13,996 bases of DNA from Chitinophagales bacterium. GTDB lineage: Bacteria > Bacteroidota > Bacteroidia > Chitinophagales > UBA2359. Position 1 is the first letter of the stretch. The number at the start of each line of letters is the position of its first letter. The notes beneath the pieces were generated by a model, which was not told the DNA's origin, made no database searches, and saw only the letters and a program-made list of their open reading frames with translations. Location of the stretch: positions 1 through 13,996 of the forward strand of contig JAHDDN010000108.1 in the NCBI GenBank assembly GCA_020629335.1, read 5' to 3'. Positions 1 to 8,362 of the stretch are shown in pieces. The position numbers and the translations under genes were made by a program.

Positions 1-1223
1 CCTTCGTGGCTGTCTAATTCTTTAAACTCAATTTCTTCTTCTGGGATGGGGTTTTTAACTAACCAATCCTTGACGATTTGTTGTTCGTAGACTTCGGGGT
101 ATTGTTCTGGATTGAAGAACTCCATGGGGTTGACATCAAATTCGGCATACATTCGATCCATGACTGTTAGGTATTGTTCGTAGTCTTTATTTTTGATGTA
201 GATTTCTGCTAACATCCAATACGCTTCATCATTATCTGATTCTTCGGTCAGGGACTCATTGAGTAAGGCAATGGCTTTTTCTTGATCTCCTTTATCTAAT
301 AAAATTTGGGCTTTGACTACTTTTAAATAAGGCTCGCCTTTTAGTTTTTTGTCTAATCCATCAATGACATTAATGGCACTTTCGGTGTCCTTTTTATAGA
401 GATAATAATCAATCAAAATGAGGTCTAAGGCTGGGTCTTTAGGATAGTATTTTTTAAATCTATCAGCCGCTTCCATATAACGATCATCACTGATTTTTCC
501 AGCGATATCCATTTCATAGAATAAGATAAATTTGTCATTACGCATTTGTTTGGGAACCTCCTCAATTAAATCCAGTGCTTCTTGAAAATTGGCTTCTTCT
601 AACTCCGCTTCTATTTTTTGCATGACAGGCATAGTCTCTTTAAATGCTTTCGCTTTAGCATCTGTGATATTGTATTCATGCTCCCCTTCTGTTAAGCCTG
701 CTAAATATAATCTTTGTAATGTAATACTCAGTTTCTCCCCTCCCATATACACATACATATCCACGATATTGACTCGATCATCTGCATCTTTCTTGAGGTA
801 TAATTCGTGATAATTCAGGCTGCCTTCTGTTACTAAGCGGAATAAAGCCGTAGCTGTATTATCCTTTACCTCTAATAACTTAAGGAAGGTGTAATATCCA
901 CTAAAACCCATTGAGTGCGTGATTTCTCCTCCTACGTCTAAACTCGCTCCTACCCCAGCGATAAAGCCTTCTCGATAGTCTTCCTCCGCATCTGCTACAT
1001 CAATCACATTCACCATTAATTCATTGAGCAAAAAACGCTCATTGAAAAAAAATGATTTACCTGAATTAATACTGGTTTCTATTTGTTCGCAAAATTCGGC
1101 ATACTCCTCTTCTAAGGTTTGAGTGCTAGTTGAGTTGGTACTAGAAGAGCCACTTTTAGAAGACTCTTTACAAGCGCCGAGCATTAATAGACAAATTATT
1201 AGACTAATGAATGTATGTTTCAT
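1..1223 (-). CDS. Partial lipoprotein with TPR-like repeats, function unknown
   Basis: The reading frame is open from an ATG at 1223 to the window edge, giving about 407 residues with no stop, so the C-terminus is missing. The N-terminus is a lipoprotein signal: a short basic start, a hydrophobic core, then lipobox L-G-A-C with the lipidated Cys at about residue 18. The Lys-Glu right after the Cys partly resembles the Bacteroidota surface-export signal, but this is weak. Next comes a Ser/Thr-rich linker, then a globular region of about 180 residues that I do not recognise. From about residue 210 there are helical segments with TPR-like spacing, such as NFQEALDLIEEVP, DRYMEAADRFKKYYP and GDQEKAIALLNESL, with several aromatic residues at helix ends. 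It is probably an envelope-anchored scaffold protein of unknown role. It is divergent from the SRPBCC gene, and a -7-like box lies 21 bp upstream. Confidence 0.85.
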   Translation of the reverse strand, partial: MKHTFISLIICLLMLGACKESSKSGSSSTNSTSTQTLEEEYAEFCEQIETSINSGKSFFFNERFLLNELMVNVIDVADAEEDYREGFIAGVGASLDVGGEITHSMGFSGYYTFLKLLEVKDNTATALFRLVTEGSLNYHELYLKKDADDRVNIVDMYVYMGGEKLSITLQRLYLAGLTEGEHEYNITDAKAKAFKETMPVMQKIEAELEEANFQEALDLIEEVPKQMRNDKFILFYEMDIAGKISDDRYMEAADRFKKYYPKDPALDLILIDYYLYKKDTESAINVIDGLDKKLKGEPYLKVVKAQILLDKGDQEKAIALLNESLTEESDNDEAYWMLAEIYIKNKDYEQYLTVMDRMYAEFDVNPMEFFNPEQYPEVYEQQIVKDWLVKNPIPEEEIEFKELDSHE

Positions 1224-1243
1224 GAAAATTCAACTTATTTTTG

Positions 1244-1251
1244 CAAAGTTA
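1244..1251 (-). promoter_or_regulatory. Candidate Bacteroidota -7 promoter box for the lipoprotein gene
   Basis: The minus strand reads TAACTTTG here, a full match to the Bacteroidota -7 consensus TAnnTTTG. It lies 21 bp upstream of the ATG at 1223, which would give a very short leader. I see no clear -33 TTTG at normal spacing (a TTTG 13 bp upstream is too close). The match is short and the DNA is AT-rich, so confidence is moderate. Confidence 0.45.
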
Positions 1252-1268
1252 AACATAAATTAATCAAA

Positions 1269-1799
1269 ATGGGCAGAAGAATACTTCAGGGCATCATGTT
1301 CCTATCATTATTTATTACGCTTTTATTCGGCATCTTTATCTTGATGGGCTTTTTAGAGCCAAAGGCATATACTAATTCCATTACAGAGGAGCTAAATGGC
1401 CAGCAGAGCGATATGTGGGCATTATTAACGAATATCGAGACATTGCCTGATAGAAGGGAGGATGTGAGCCATGTGGAGATTACAGGGCAAAATAGGTATG
1501 GCTTAGATCAATGGACAGAATTTACAACATTAGGCAGTCAAATTACTTTTGAAGCAATTGAGAAGGTGCCAGAGAGCCGTTATGTAGTGCGTATGAATAA
1601 GAGTGATTTTGGAATGGAGGGAAAATGGGCTTATGAGCTTTCTCCTTCGGATATGCCTAACTATTTTAATTTGACAATCACGGAAGATAGTTATGTAAAT
1701 AATACGATGGTGAGGAGTATGATGAGATTGACGGGTAGAGATGCTAATTTGAAGCATGAGATGAGTACTTTGAAAGAAGCGTTAAAGGGGGTAAAATAA
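1269..1799 (+). CDS. Membrane-anchored SRPBCC-family (polyketide cyclase-like) protein
   Basis: This 176-residue protein has one N-terminal membrane segment (about residues 8-29) after the basic start MGRR. The rest resembles an SRPBCC/START-type ligand-binding fold: a helix-strand opening ending in WALLTNIETLP (50-60), paired strands with Trp82 and the FEAIEKV strand (94-100), a GKWAYEL strand (118-124), a LTITED strand (135-140), and a long C-terminal helix (about 146-174). Such proteins bind hydrophobic ligands; the ligand here is unknown. I chose ATG 1269 over the in-frame ATG at 1215, because the longer form adds 18 polar residues before the membrane segment and would overlap the divergent lipoprotein start. 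The gene is followed at once by a terminator hairpin. The fold call rests on pattern recognition only. Confidence 0.75.
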   Translation: MGRRILQGIMFLSLFITLLFGIFILMGFLEPKAYTNSITEELNGQQSDMWALLTNIETLPDRREDVSHVEITGQNRYGLDQWTEFTTLGSQITFEAIEKVPESRYVVRMNKSDFGMEGKWAYELSPSDMPNYFNLTITEDSYVNNTMVRSMMRLTGRDANLKHEMSTLKEALKGVK

Positions 1800-1832
1800 A
1801 AAAAGCAGCTTGTGATACAAGCTGCTTTTTTT
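1798..1832. terminator. Bidirectional intrinsic terminator between convergent genes
   Basis: A perfect stem GCAGCTTG (1805-1812) and CAAGCTGC (1818-1825) encloses a 5-base loop. It is flanked by seven A (1798-1804) and seven T (1826-1832), so both transcripts end in a U run. It lies between the stop of the SRPBCC gene (1799) and the stop of the giant gene (1838) and should serve both. Confidence 0.9.
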
Positions 1833-1837
1833 ATTTA

Positions 1838-4800
1838 CTATCGATTTACTTCAATAAATCCTTGCGGATAATCTTTTGGATCGGTATCTCCATTATCATT
1901 AATTTTTAGGACGTAATAATAGGTGCCTTCTGGCAATTCTTCTCCATTATTATCCCAAGTGCCATTCCACCAGCCTTCTGATGGATAATTTTCTTGCTCG
2001 TAAACTTTGCTGCCCCATCTATTAAAAATGAGTAAGGTGTTTTGCTTATACTCTGGACATTGGATGTTGAGCATTTTAAATTCATCATTCTTACCATCGC
2101 CATTTGGAGACATCGCATTTGGAATGAATAGCTCACAATCTTCAGGATTAGGTGGTTGTACTACTCCCCCTTCACTAACCACTACGGTTACTAATCCCCA
2201 TGAACATAGAATAGGATATAGTTCATTACACGCCACATAGATATATTCATCTACTCCAACAAATCCTGGCGGAGGCGTGTAAGTAATAGAGCCGTCATTA
2301 TTCAATACTATGCTACCCAAAGTAATAGAATCCTCCACATAAGAGGTGAAAATTGGATCGCCATTTGGATCAAAGTCGTTTAGAATTGGGTAGGAAGTTA
2401 TGGCTTGATCTTGAGAAGTATAAACAGTATCATTGACCATTACAGGATTCACAGGTGTGTACTCTGCAAATAGATAAACAGTGGTCGTATCACAACCATA
2501 TAAATCACTACAGATGAAATAGTCTAAAGAGTCATATTCACCTTCTACAAAGTCCCAATCTGGAGTAAAACTAAGAACGCAATCATCCGTCATGCTAGCT
2601 GTTCCATTTACTGCGTTTATTGTTTCTGGAACTATACCACAGCTATCTATTGAGCCTTCCGGATAAATATCATTCGCAAGAACTTGTAATACTAAAGTTT
2701 GGGTGAGTTGAGTTACTCCTGTATCAGAAATAGCGTCCACTACATAATCGTTATTAATATAGACTACAGCTGTATCACAACCAAATACGGGATCACAAAT
2801 CACGTAGTAGAGAGAATCTAAGCCTTCGTATCCAGGTACTGGACTATATATCAAAGAAGTATCTCCAATCACCACTTGGCCATGATCAGGGAATAAATAA
2901 ACACTTACCTCTAATAAATCGCCATCTGGATAAGTATCATTTTCCAAAATATCAATTTGAATGGCTTCGCCATTAATCGTTGTTACATTATCATCTACGG
3001 CTATTAAGCCATCTAATACAGTGATATAAACCCATGCAGTATCACAGGCTAAAAGTGTATCACACAAAGTAACCAATAGAGAATCTTCACCCACAAAAAG
3101 TACATCTGGTATATAAGTCAAGCAAGTAGCTTCCTCATTAATAAATACCTCTGTACCATTTGGAGAGCTTTCAATTACCTCTAAAATTAAGTTATCTTCT
3201 GAAGGATTAAATTCTGGGATACAAACTTCTGCACTATCTGCTTGCATAATCTCTATATAAACATCATCTGCGGCAGGTGCTGTATTTGAACCCGCACTCA
3301 CTTCGATTACCACAAAAGCTTCATCACAGGCAGCCACTGGTGTACACGGATTACAGGTTTCGTAAACCAAGGTATCAAATCCTACAAAAGTTGGATCAGG
3401 AATATAAAGTATGGTCTCTTCTTCTAATTCTGCCATACCATTTAGTGGTTGGCTTATGATGTCATTCAATACGATCATGCCTTCTTCACAAAGATCATAG
3501 TCATTGCTAAGGATGTCTAAACTCAATGACATATCATTAGTGATTTGGTAAGTATCATTTTCTGCTAATGCAGGAGAACAACCTACACTGATGATCGCCA
3601 TAATAGTATCTACTATTTCAAACTCGCCTAAGCCAGCTATTAATAGTGTATCTAATCCTTCAAAATTGTTAGGGGCATCATAGTTGATACATAAGGGAGT
3701 TGTTATTTCAATATCAGCGTTTAACTGACTCTCTACTCCTGTAATATTCCCCATGCTTAAGCATTCAAACTCAATACAGATTTGTTCGCTTTGGTTATAA
3801 GAAACGCATTCTAAGCTAGCTGTTGTTTCACAAACTGGAAGTACTTCTACATTCACTAATAAGTCAGTACATTCGATAGGTGGTAATGAATCACATAAAG
3901 TTACGATGAACTCATCGCTACCAACAAAATTATAAAATGGTGTGTAGATTATTTCTCCATCTTCAAAAGAGACCGTTCCATTGTTTGCTTCAGCAAATGT
4001 GATATTCAGGTCGTCATCATCATTAGGATCTGAGCTTAATGGGAGATCAACTGTTATCGCTTCATTTTGATTTGTTTCGATTGCAATTGCTTCTACTACT
4101 TCCCCAGTATTTTCGTCTATCCATGATGGAGGCTCATCGCAATTCACATTAAATACGACGGTTGCATTGGCGCATTGAGGCTCTAAACTCTCTGTACAAA
4201 CTGATACCGCTAAGGTATCAGATACGATAGAAGCTGCTGTATAGTTAAAGCAGTTATTACTTGTGATACTGATATTTTCTACTTGATCAATACTCAAGGA
4301 AAGTTGCTCGCAACCTTCATAGCTTAGATCTAAGCAAATCACTTGAATATCACCTTGAGATAAGCAATAAGCTTGGAACAAATCCTCCTCAATAACTGGC
4401 ACCGTTTCCGATTTTACGACTACAGTAACAGAGTCTATATCACTACAATTATTCCCATTAGAAACCTCTACATAATAAGTAGTAGTTTCAGTTGGGTTGA
4501 CTATTGGATTAGCTATATCAGTATCGCTTAGTCCATCAGCTGCTTGCCACTCATAAAAGCTTCCACCACTCGCATTTAATTGTGCTTCTTCCCCTTCACA
4601 TAATACGAGATCATCACCTGCATCAGCAGTTGGATAAGCTAGTACCCATACTCTTACTGTATCTGTTAGCTCGCAAGAAGTTTCTTCATCAATAATATTG
4701 ACAATATAATCGGTAGTAATTTCTGGACTGACTATAGGATTCGCCTGTGTTGGATTTTCAATATCAGGATTATCAACCCAAATATAGCTATCGCCTCCAT

Positions 4801-7800
4801 TGGCATTTAACTCAACGCTATCGCCTAAGCACAATTCTATATCTTCTCCAGCAGTAGCATTTTCACTATTAAAAACATTGACCGTTACTGGTCTGACGAT
4901 TTCGCATAAATCATTTCGAGCATGTAATAAATAAGTCGTTGTTTCTGAAATTTCTACTTCTAAGTTTTCACCATTAGCTACCACTGCATTTGGGTTATCT
5001 AAGCTTGTCCAGTAAAATTCACAGAAATTATTAGAAGTACTAATGATAGCCGTTTCTCCTTCACAAACATTTAAATCTCCTTCAATATCCAGCTCAAAAT
5101 TAATGACTGAAATATCATCTACATAATAAAATGCTCTCCCGCTTGGACTAGCTCCACCGACTGCTAAAATAGTGGTATTGGCATCTGTTTCAAAATTACC
5201 CACTACCACATATTCATAAGCTTGATCTGCTACTATGCTTCCTGTTACTAGTTGCCAGCCTGCACTTTGTCCCATGATTCCACTAACATTCATTATTTGT
5301 GGTTGATAGCTATTTAAGACACTTGTATTATTTAAGCTAAGAGAATCCATTAGGAATAATACCCCCAATTGGTTCGTCGCATAATCGCTTTCTTCCGATA
5401 GGGAAACATGCAATGACATGCAATACTCCTCTCCTACTATCATAGGCTCTGTTAATTTGGTAGCCACATATTCTCTTGCATTAATGGCCTGACCGTCAAA
5501 GGTGGTGATACCAGCATAGGCACTGCCATTGTTGGCCTCCTCTGTTCCCATATAATTATCTGGTATGCCTACAAAATCATCTTCATTGCAACTATCAAAA
5601 TAATCTGGTGTATTTTCGTTTGGTGAGAACCAACCTATAGAGGCATTTAACTCTCCTTGTGATTCTGGACAACTGCTGAAATCTTCAAAGCCACCATTAC
5701 TCAACATATTTACAGGTAAGCAAGGATTACAATTTTCAGGAACGATGATTGTTTCCATAAAAGTGCTTTGGCATTCTCCTCCATTAATGATATTCAGTGT
5801 TACTGTATAAATACCGCTAGTAGTATACACATGACCAATGCTCCCCACAAAATTGGCATCTACGGTTCCATTGCTTTCGAAGTCCCATTCATAAATAGCA
5901 CCTTCTTCCAAATTTTGTGATATATCTTCAAATAGTGTCACTGTTCCCGCGCAGTTTGGGGTAGCTACAAATCCTACTTCTGGCGGGCTAACTACATTTA
6001 ATTGAACGGTATCTGTTAATTCGCAGATCCCGTTATTTACTTTAATGATGTATTCATACTCGCCTATGGCTAGGTCCTCCATTGCTAAGTCAGCTGATTC
6101 GCTTAAGATGTTTGAAGGGTCATTGGTGTTGATCCATTCATAAGAACAATAATCATCATTGATTGCGATATTTAGTTCTTCGCCTTCACAAATAGTCAAG
6201 TCTGCTGGTGCTTCTATATCTGCTAAAGGTGTTAGTACAACTTCATCAATATAGAGATAAGCAAAGTTGCTATAAATGATATCATCATCTTCCAGCTCTT
6301 CAATATCAGTATTATCGTTATTGTAGAAATTACCAATGGCAATCCACTCATGATTTCCATCAGCTACGAAGCTACCTTCTATTCTTAGCCAATCCTCTTG
6401 TTCTTGTATAAGACCTCCTTCGTAATTGAATTGTGGTTCAAAACCTAAATTGGTTTGAGTAGAAGTCATGATGATGTCATCTGAAAAATAGGCTCCAATA
6501 TTATCCACTACTAAGGCGGTATAATCTGCATGACTTACATTAAAGCTGATACAGTAAGTATTGCCTTCTACTAAAGGCTCGTTTAATGGAGCTGCTATAT
6601 ATTCTCTATAATTTTCGGTTTGTTTGGCAACATATATACCCGCATAAGTATTCCCACTGTAAGCGGCTTGATCGCCAAAAGTATTAGCAGGCACGCCTGC
6701 ATTATCGCTTACATTGGCTGTGTTTGTGTCAAAACATTGGTGAAACACATCTGCTGTTCCATTGGTAGGTTGGTACCATGCTGTTAATTGAGCGAGATCG
6801 TTTAGTCCGTTAGGACAATTTTCTAAGGATTCGAAGCTTGGATTTGGAATTAAATTTTCTGGATTCTCACAAGCATCACAATTGGCCTCTACGATGATTT
6901 CGATGATCTCTGTACTTATACAGCCTCCCCCATTATCAATGCTTAGTTCAATGCTTTGGGGGCCAGCCGTATTGAACAAAAAGGCTGTTCCACCATAAGC
7001 ATCCGACTCTATTGAGCCATCTGCTGAGAAATCCCATGCATAAGTTGCTTCTGGTAATACATTGGTTGATAAATCGTAAAAATAGGTGAGTTGACCAGCA
7101 CAAGCATTTTGCACTTCAACTTCTATTGAAGGAATAGGTGCCACATTCACGGCTATGGTATCTGTACGTTGGCAAGAACCATTATAGACATTTACTAGCC
7201 ATGTTTCTGAAGTGTTGGCGGTGATTGTGATTTCTTCTTCCTCTGAAACGATTAGGTCAGGTTCCGCTAAATTGATCCATTCGTAGGCTTCTCCTCCGCT
7301 GGCCATTAGGTCGGTTGATTCTCCAACACAAATAGCTACATCTTCGATTTCTTCCAGCTCAGATACTTCGCCTACATAAATATTATCCAAGAAATAATAG
7401 GCCAAGCTATCGAATGCTTCCCCTGGATTGGTATTGATTAAGTCCGTATTGACGTTGAAATTGCCGATGGTTAGGTATTCATAATTGGCGTCTGCTGTGA
7501 AAAAGCCATCTATTAGAACCCATTCTTGAGCGACATCAATCGCATCAGATTGATTAATTACTTGTGGGGTCGCATTGATGATTAACTCATTGGATTGGTT
7601 AATTTCATTTTCTGTGAAGAGAGCGCCTAATTCATTCACTGCTCCATTGCTACCTGAAAATGATAGGTGCATACTAACACAGTATTGTTTGCCTGCTTCC
7701 ATTGGAGGATCAAGTGCTACGCTGGCATATTCTCTTTTACCGTCAGCTTGATAGGCATAAAAGCCTGCATAAGCTTCTCCATTATTGGGAAATTGAGTGC

Positions 7801-8038
7801 CGAATGCATTAGTAGGAACTTCCGCATCTCCACTGCCACAAAGGTGGAAGTAATCAGGACTCCCTGCATTAGGGCTAAACCAAGGTGTAGCTAGTGGTAA
7901 TAATCCTTCATTATTCGGACAATCAATATTTTCTTCAAAACTATGGTTGGGTACGATGTTTTGCGCAAAGCTGTATTGCATACATAATAGACCGAGTAAT
8001 ACTAAGGGGTAACTAAGGTACTTTCTTTTCAACTTCAT
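1838..8038 (-). CDS. Giant modular surface/secreted protein with T9SS type B (CHU_C) sorting domain
   Basis: The product is 2066 residues. A Sec signal peptide spans about 1-26 (cut after SFAQ). Three copies of a module of about 200 residues follow (27-223, 391-604, 771-982), each opening with an N-x-SFE/GFE-x-CP type motif and sharing W(F/Y)xP, REY, YCxS, GNF and YxDD/YxDE-type motifs. Each is followed by an Ig-like domain with a C(E/V)GE motif (about 224-300, 607-683, 985-1057); the first two are also followed by a PKD-like domain with a YxWDF motif (303-385, 686-768). Two more Ig-like domains (1060-1133, 1136-1209), two related Cys-rich spacers (about 1215-1302, 1401-1488) and six cadherin/VCBS-like repeats (one at 1304-1400, five from 1489 to 1956) make the stalk. 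Residues 1968-2066 match the gliding-motility-associated C-terminal domain: PNAMSPNGDGKNDEF, FNRWG, GTYYYVL. It is probably exported by the T9SS and displayed or released; adhesion or glycan binding is inference. No catalytic domain is evident. The mature protein is very acidic. Confidence 0.93.
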   Translation of the reverse strand: MKLKRKYLSYPLVLLGLLCMQYSFAQNIVPNHSFEENIDCPNNEGLLPLATPWFSPNAGSPDYFHLCGSGDAEVPTNAFGTQFPNNGEAYAGFYAYQADGKREYASVALDPPMEAGKQYCVSMHLSFSGSNGAVNELGALFTENEINQSNELIINATPQVINQSDAIDVAQEWVLIDGFFTADANYEYLTIGNFNVNTDLINTNPGEAFDSLAYYFLDNIYVGEVSELEEIEDVAICVGESTDLMASGGEAYEWINLAEPDLIVSEEEEITITANTSETWLVNVYNGSCQRTDTIAVNVAPIPSIEVEVQNACAGQLTYFYDLSTNVLPEATYAWDFSADGSIESDAYGGTAFLFNTAGPQSIELSIDNGGGCISTEIIEIIVEANCDACENPENLIPNPSFESLENCPNGLNDLAQLTAWYQPTNGTADVFHQCFDTNTANVSDNAGVPANTFGDQAAYSGNTYAGIYVAKQTENYREYIAAPLNEPLVEGNTYCISFNVSHADYTALVVDNIGAYFSDDIIMTSTQTNLGFEPQFNYEGGLIQEQEDWLRIEGSFVADGNHEWIAIGNFYNNDNTDIEELEDDDIIYSNFAYLYIDEVVLTPLADIEAPADLTICEGEELNIAINDDYCSYEWINTNDPSNILSESADLAMEDLAIGEYEYIIKVNNGICELTDTVQLNVVSPPEVGFVATPNCAGTVTLFEDISQNLEEGAIYEWDFESNGTVDANFVGSIGHVYTTSGIYTVTLNIINGGECQSTFMETIIVPENCNPCLPVNMLSNGGFEDFSSCPESQGELNASIGWFSPNENTPDYFDSCNEDDFVGIPDNYMGTEEANNGSAYAGITTFDGQAINAREYVATKLTEPMIVGEEYCMSLHVSLSEESDYATNQLGVLFLMDSLSLNNTSVLNSYQPQIMNVSGIMGQSAGWQLVTGSIVADQAYEYVVVGNFETDANTTILAVGGASPSGRAFYYVDDISVINFELDIEGDLNVCEGETAIISTSNNFCEFYWTSLDNPNAVVANGENLEVEISETTTYLLHARNDLCEIVRPVTVNVFNSENATAGEDIELCLGDSVELNANGGDSYIWVDNPDIENPTQANPIVSPEITTDYIVNIIDEETSCELTDTVRVWVLAYPTADAGDDLVLCEGEEAQLNASGGSFYEWQAADGLSDTDIANPIVNPTETTTYYVEVSNGNNCSDIDSVTVVVKSETVPVIEEDLFQAYCLSQGDIQVICLDLSYEGCEQLSLSIDQVENISITSNNCFNYTAASIVSDTLAVSVCTESLEPQCANATVVFNVNCDEPPSWIDENTGEVVEAIAIETNQNEAITVDLPLSSDPNDDDDLNITFAEANNGTVSFEDGEIIYTPFYNFVGSDEFIVTLCDSLPPIECTDLLVNVEVLPVCETTASLECVSYNQSEQICIEFECLSMGNITGVESQLNADIEITTPLCINYDAPNNFEGLDTLLIAGLGEFEIVDTIMAIISVGCSPALAENDTYQITNDMSLSLDILSNDYDLCEEGMIVLNDIISQPLNGMAELEEETILYIPDPTFVGFDTLVYETCNPCTPVAACDEAFVVIEVSAGSNTAPAADDVYIEIMQADSAEVCIPEFNPSEDNLILEVIESSPNGTEVFINEEATCLTYIPDVLFVGEDSLLVTLCDTLLACDTAWVYITVLDGLIAVDDNVTTINGEAIQIDILENDTYPDGDLLEVSVYLFPDHGQVVIGDTSLIYSPVPGYEGLDSLYYVICDPVFGCDTAVVYINNDYVVDAISDTGVTQLTQTLVLQVLANDIYPEGSIDSCGIVPETINAVNGTASMTDDCVLSFTPDWDFVEGEYDSLDYFICSDLYGCDTTTVYLFAEYTPVNPVMVNDTVYTSQDQAITSYPILNDFDPNGDPIFTSYVEDSITLGSIVLNNDGSITYTPPPGFVGVDEYIYVACNELYPILCSWGLVTVVVSEGGVVQPPNPEDCELFIPNAMSPNGDGKNDEFKMLNIQCPEYKQNTLLIFNRWGSKVYEQENYPSEGWWNGTWDNNGEELPEGTYYYVLKINDNGDTDPKDYPQGFIEVNR

Positions 8039-8096
8039 AATCCTATTTTCAAATTTTCTTGCGCTCGTATATTTTTTGGCTTAGGGATGGGAGCGG

Positions 8097-8194
8097 TATG
8101 TGGCTTTTTTAGTATTGAGTAGTGGGTATAAAGTAGTGAGTACAATTTATCTCAATACTCATTACCCAATACACATTACTATTTTTGCCACATA
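8097..8194. repeat. 98-bp imperfect inverted-repeat element
   Basis: The perfect 8-bp ends TATGTGGC (8097-8104) and GCCACATA (8187-8194) bound an imperfect palindrome. The left arm carries AGTATTGAGTAGTGGGTA; the complement of the right arm reads AGTAATGTGTATTGGGTA. Both arms are made of short AGTA(T/G)TGAGTA-like units. It lies just upstream of the giant gene, whose promoter must be inside or beside it. It resembles a small non-autonomous palindromic (MITE-like) repeat; copy number is unknown. Confidence 0.6.
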
Positions 8195-8210
8195 AGAGTG
8201 GACAGCCCGA

Positions 8211-8294
8211 CCATGCGCCTTCGGCGAATGATGAATGCATAATGATGAATGATGAATTGGCTCGTGCTTCGCACTCGCATTTACGAGCGCATGG
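8211..8294. repeat. 84-bp nested hairpin element
   Basis: An outer perfect stem CCATGCGC (8211-8218) pairs with GCGCATGG (8287-8294). Inside are stem GCTCGT/ACGAGC (8260-8265 with 8283-8288) and the alternative small hairpins CGCC-TTC-GGCG (8216-8226) and GTGC-TTC-GCAC (8264-8274). Three AATGATG units (8227-8233, 8241-8247, 8248-8254) lie in the middle. It is more GC-rich than its surroundings and has no credible coding frame. It could be a palindromic intergenic repeat or a structured RNA; I favour the repeat. Confidence 0.5.
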
Positions 8295-8362
8295 GAAGCC
8301 CCATCTATATCAAATTACACAATTTACGCCAGTGTCAAATATACAATTTTATTGTGAAGTTT

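Noticed and set aside
1215..1268. Longer SRPBCC start at ATG 1215
   Set aside because: The extra 18 residues are polar, precede the natural basic-plus-membrane N-terminus, and would overlap the divergent lipoprotein start.
7667..7894. Plus-strand ORFs inside the giant gene (here and at 2007-2240, 3277-3459)
   Set aside because: They are shadows of a long, clearly coding minus-strand frame and show no independent protein features.
8050..8057. AAAATTTG on the minus strand close to the giant gene's start
   Set aside because: It has one mismatch to TAnnTTTG, no -33 element, and would leave almost no leader.
8227..8254. AATGATG direct repeats as a CRISPR or iteron array
   Set aside because: Units are only 7 bp, three copies, without spacers or replication genes nearby.
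8336..8343. TATATTTG on the minus strand as the giant gene's promoter
   Set aside because: It matches TAnnTTTG but lies about 300 bp from the start, beyond two hairpin elements, without a -33 box; such matches are expected by chance in AT-rich DNA.
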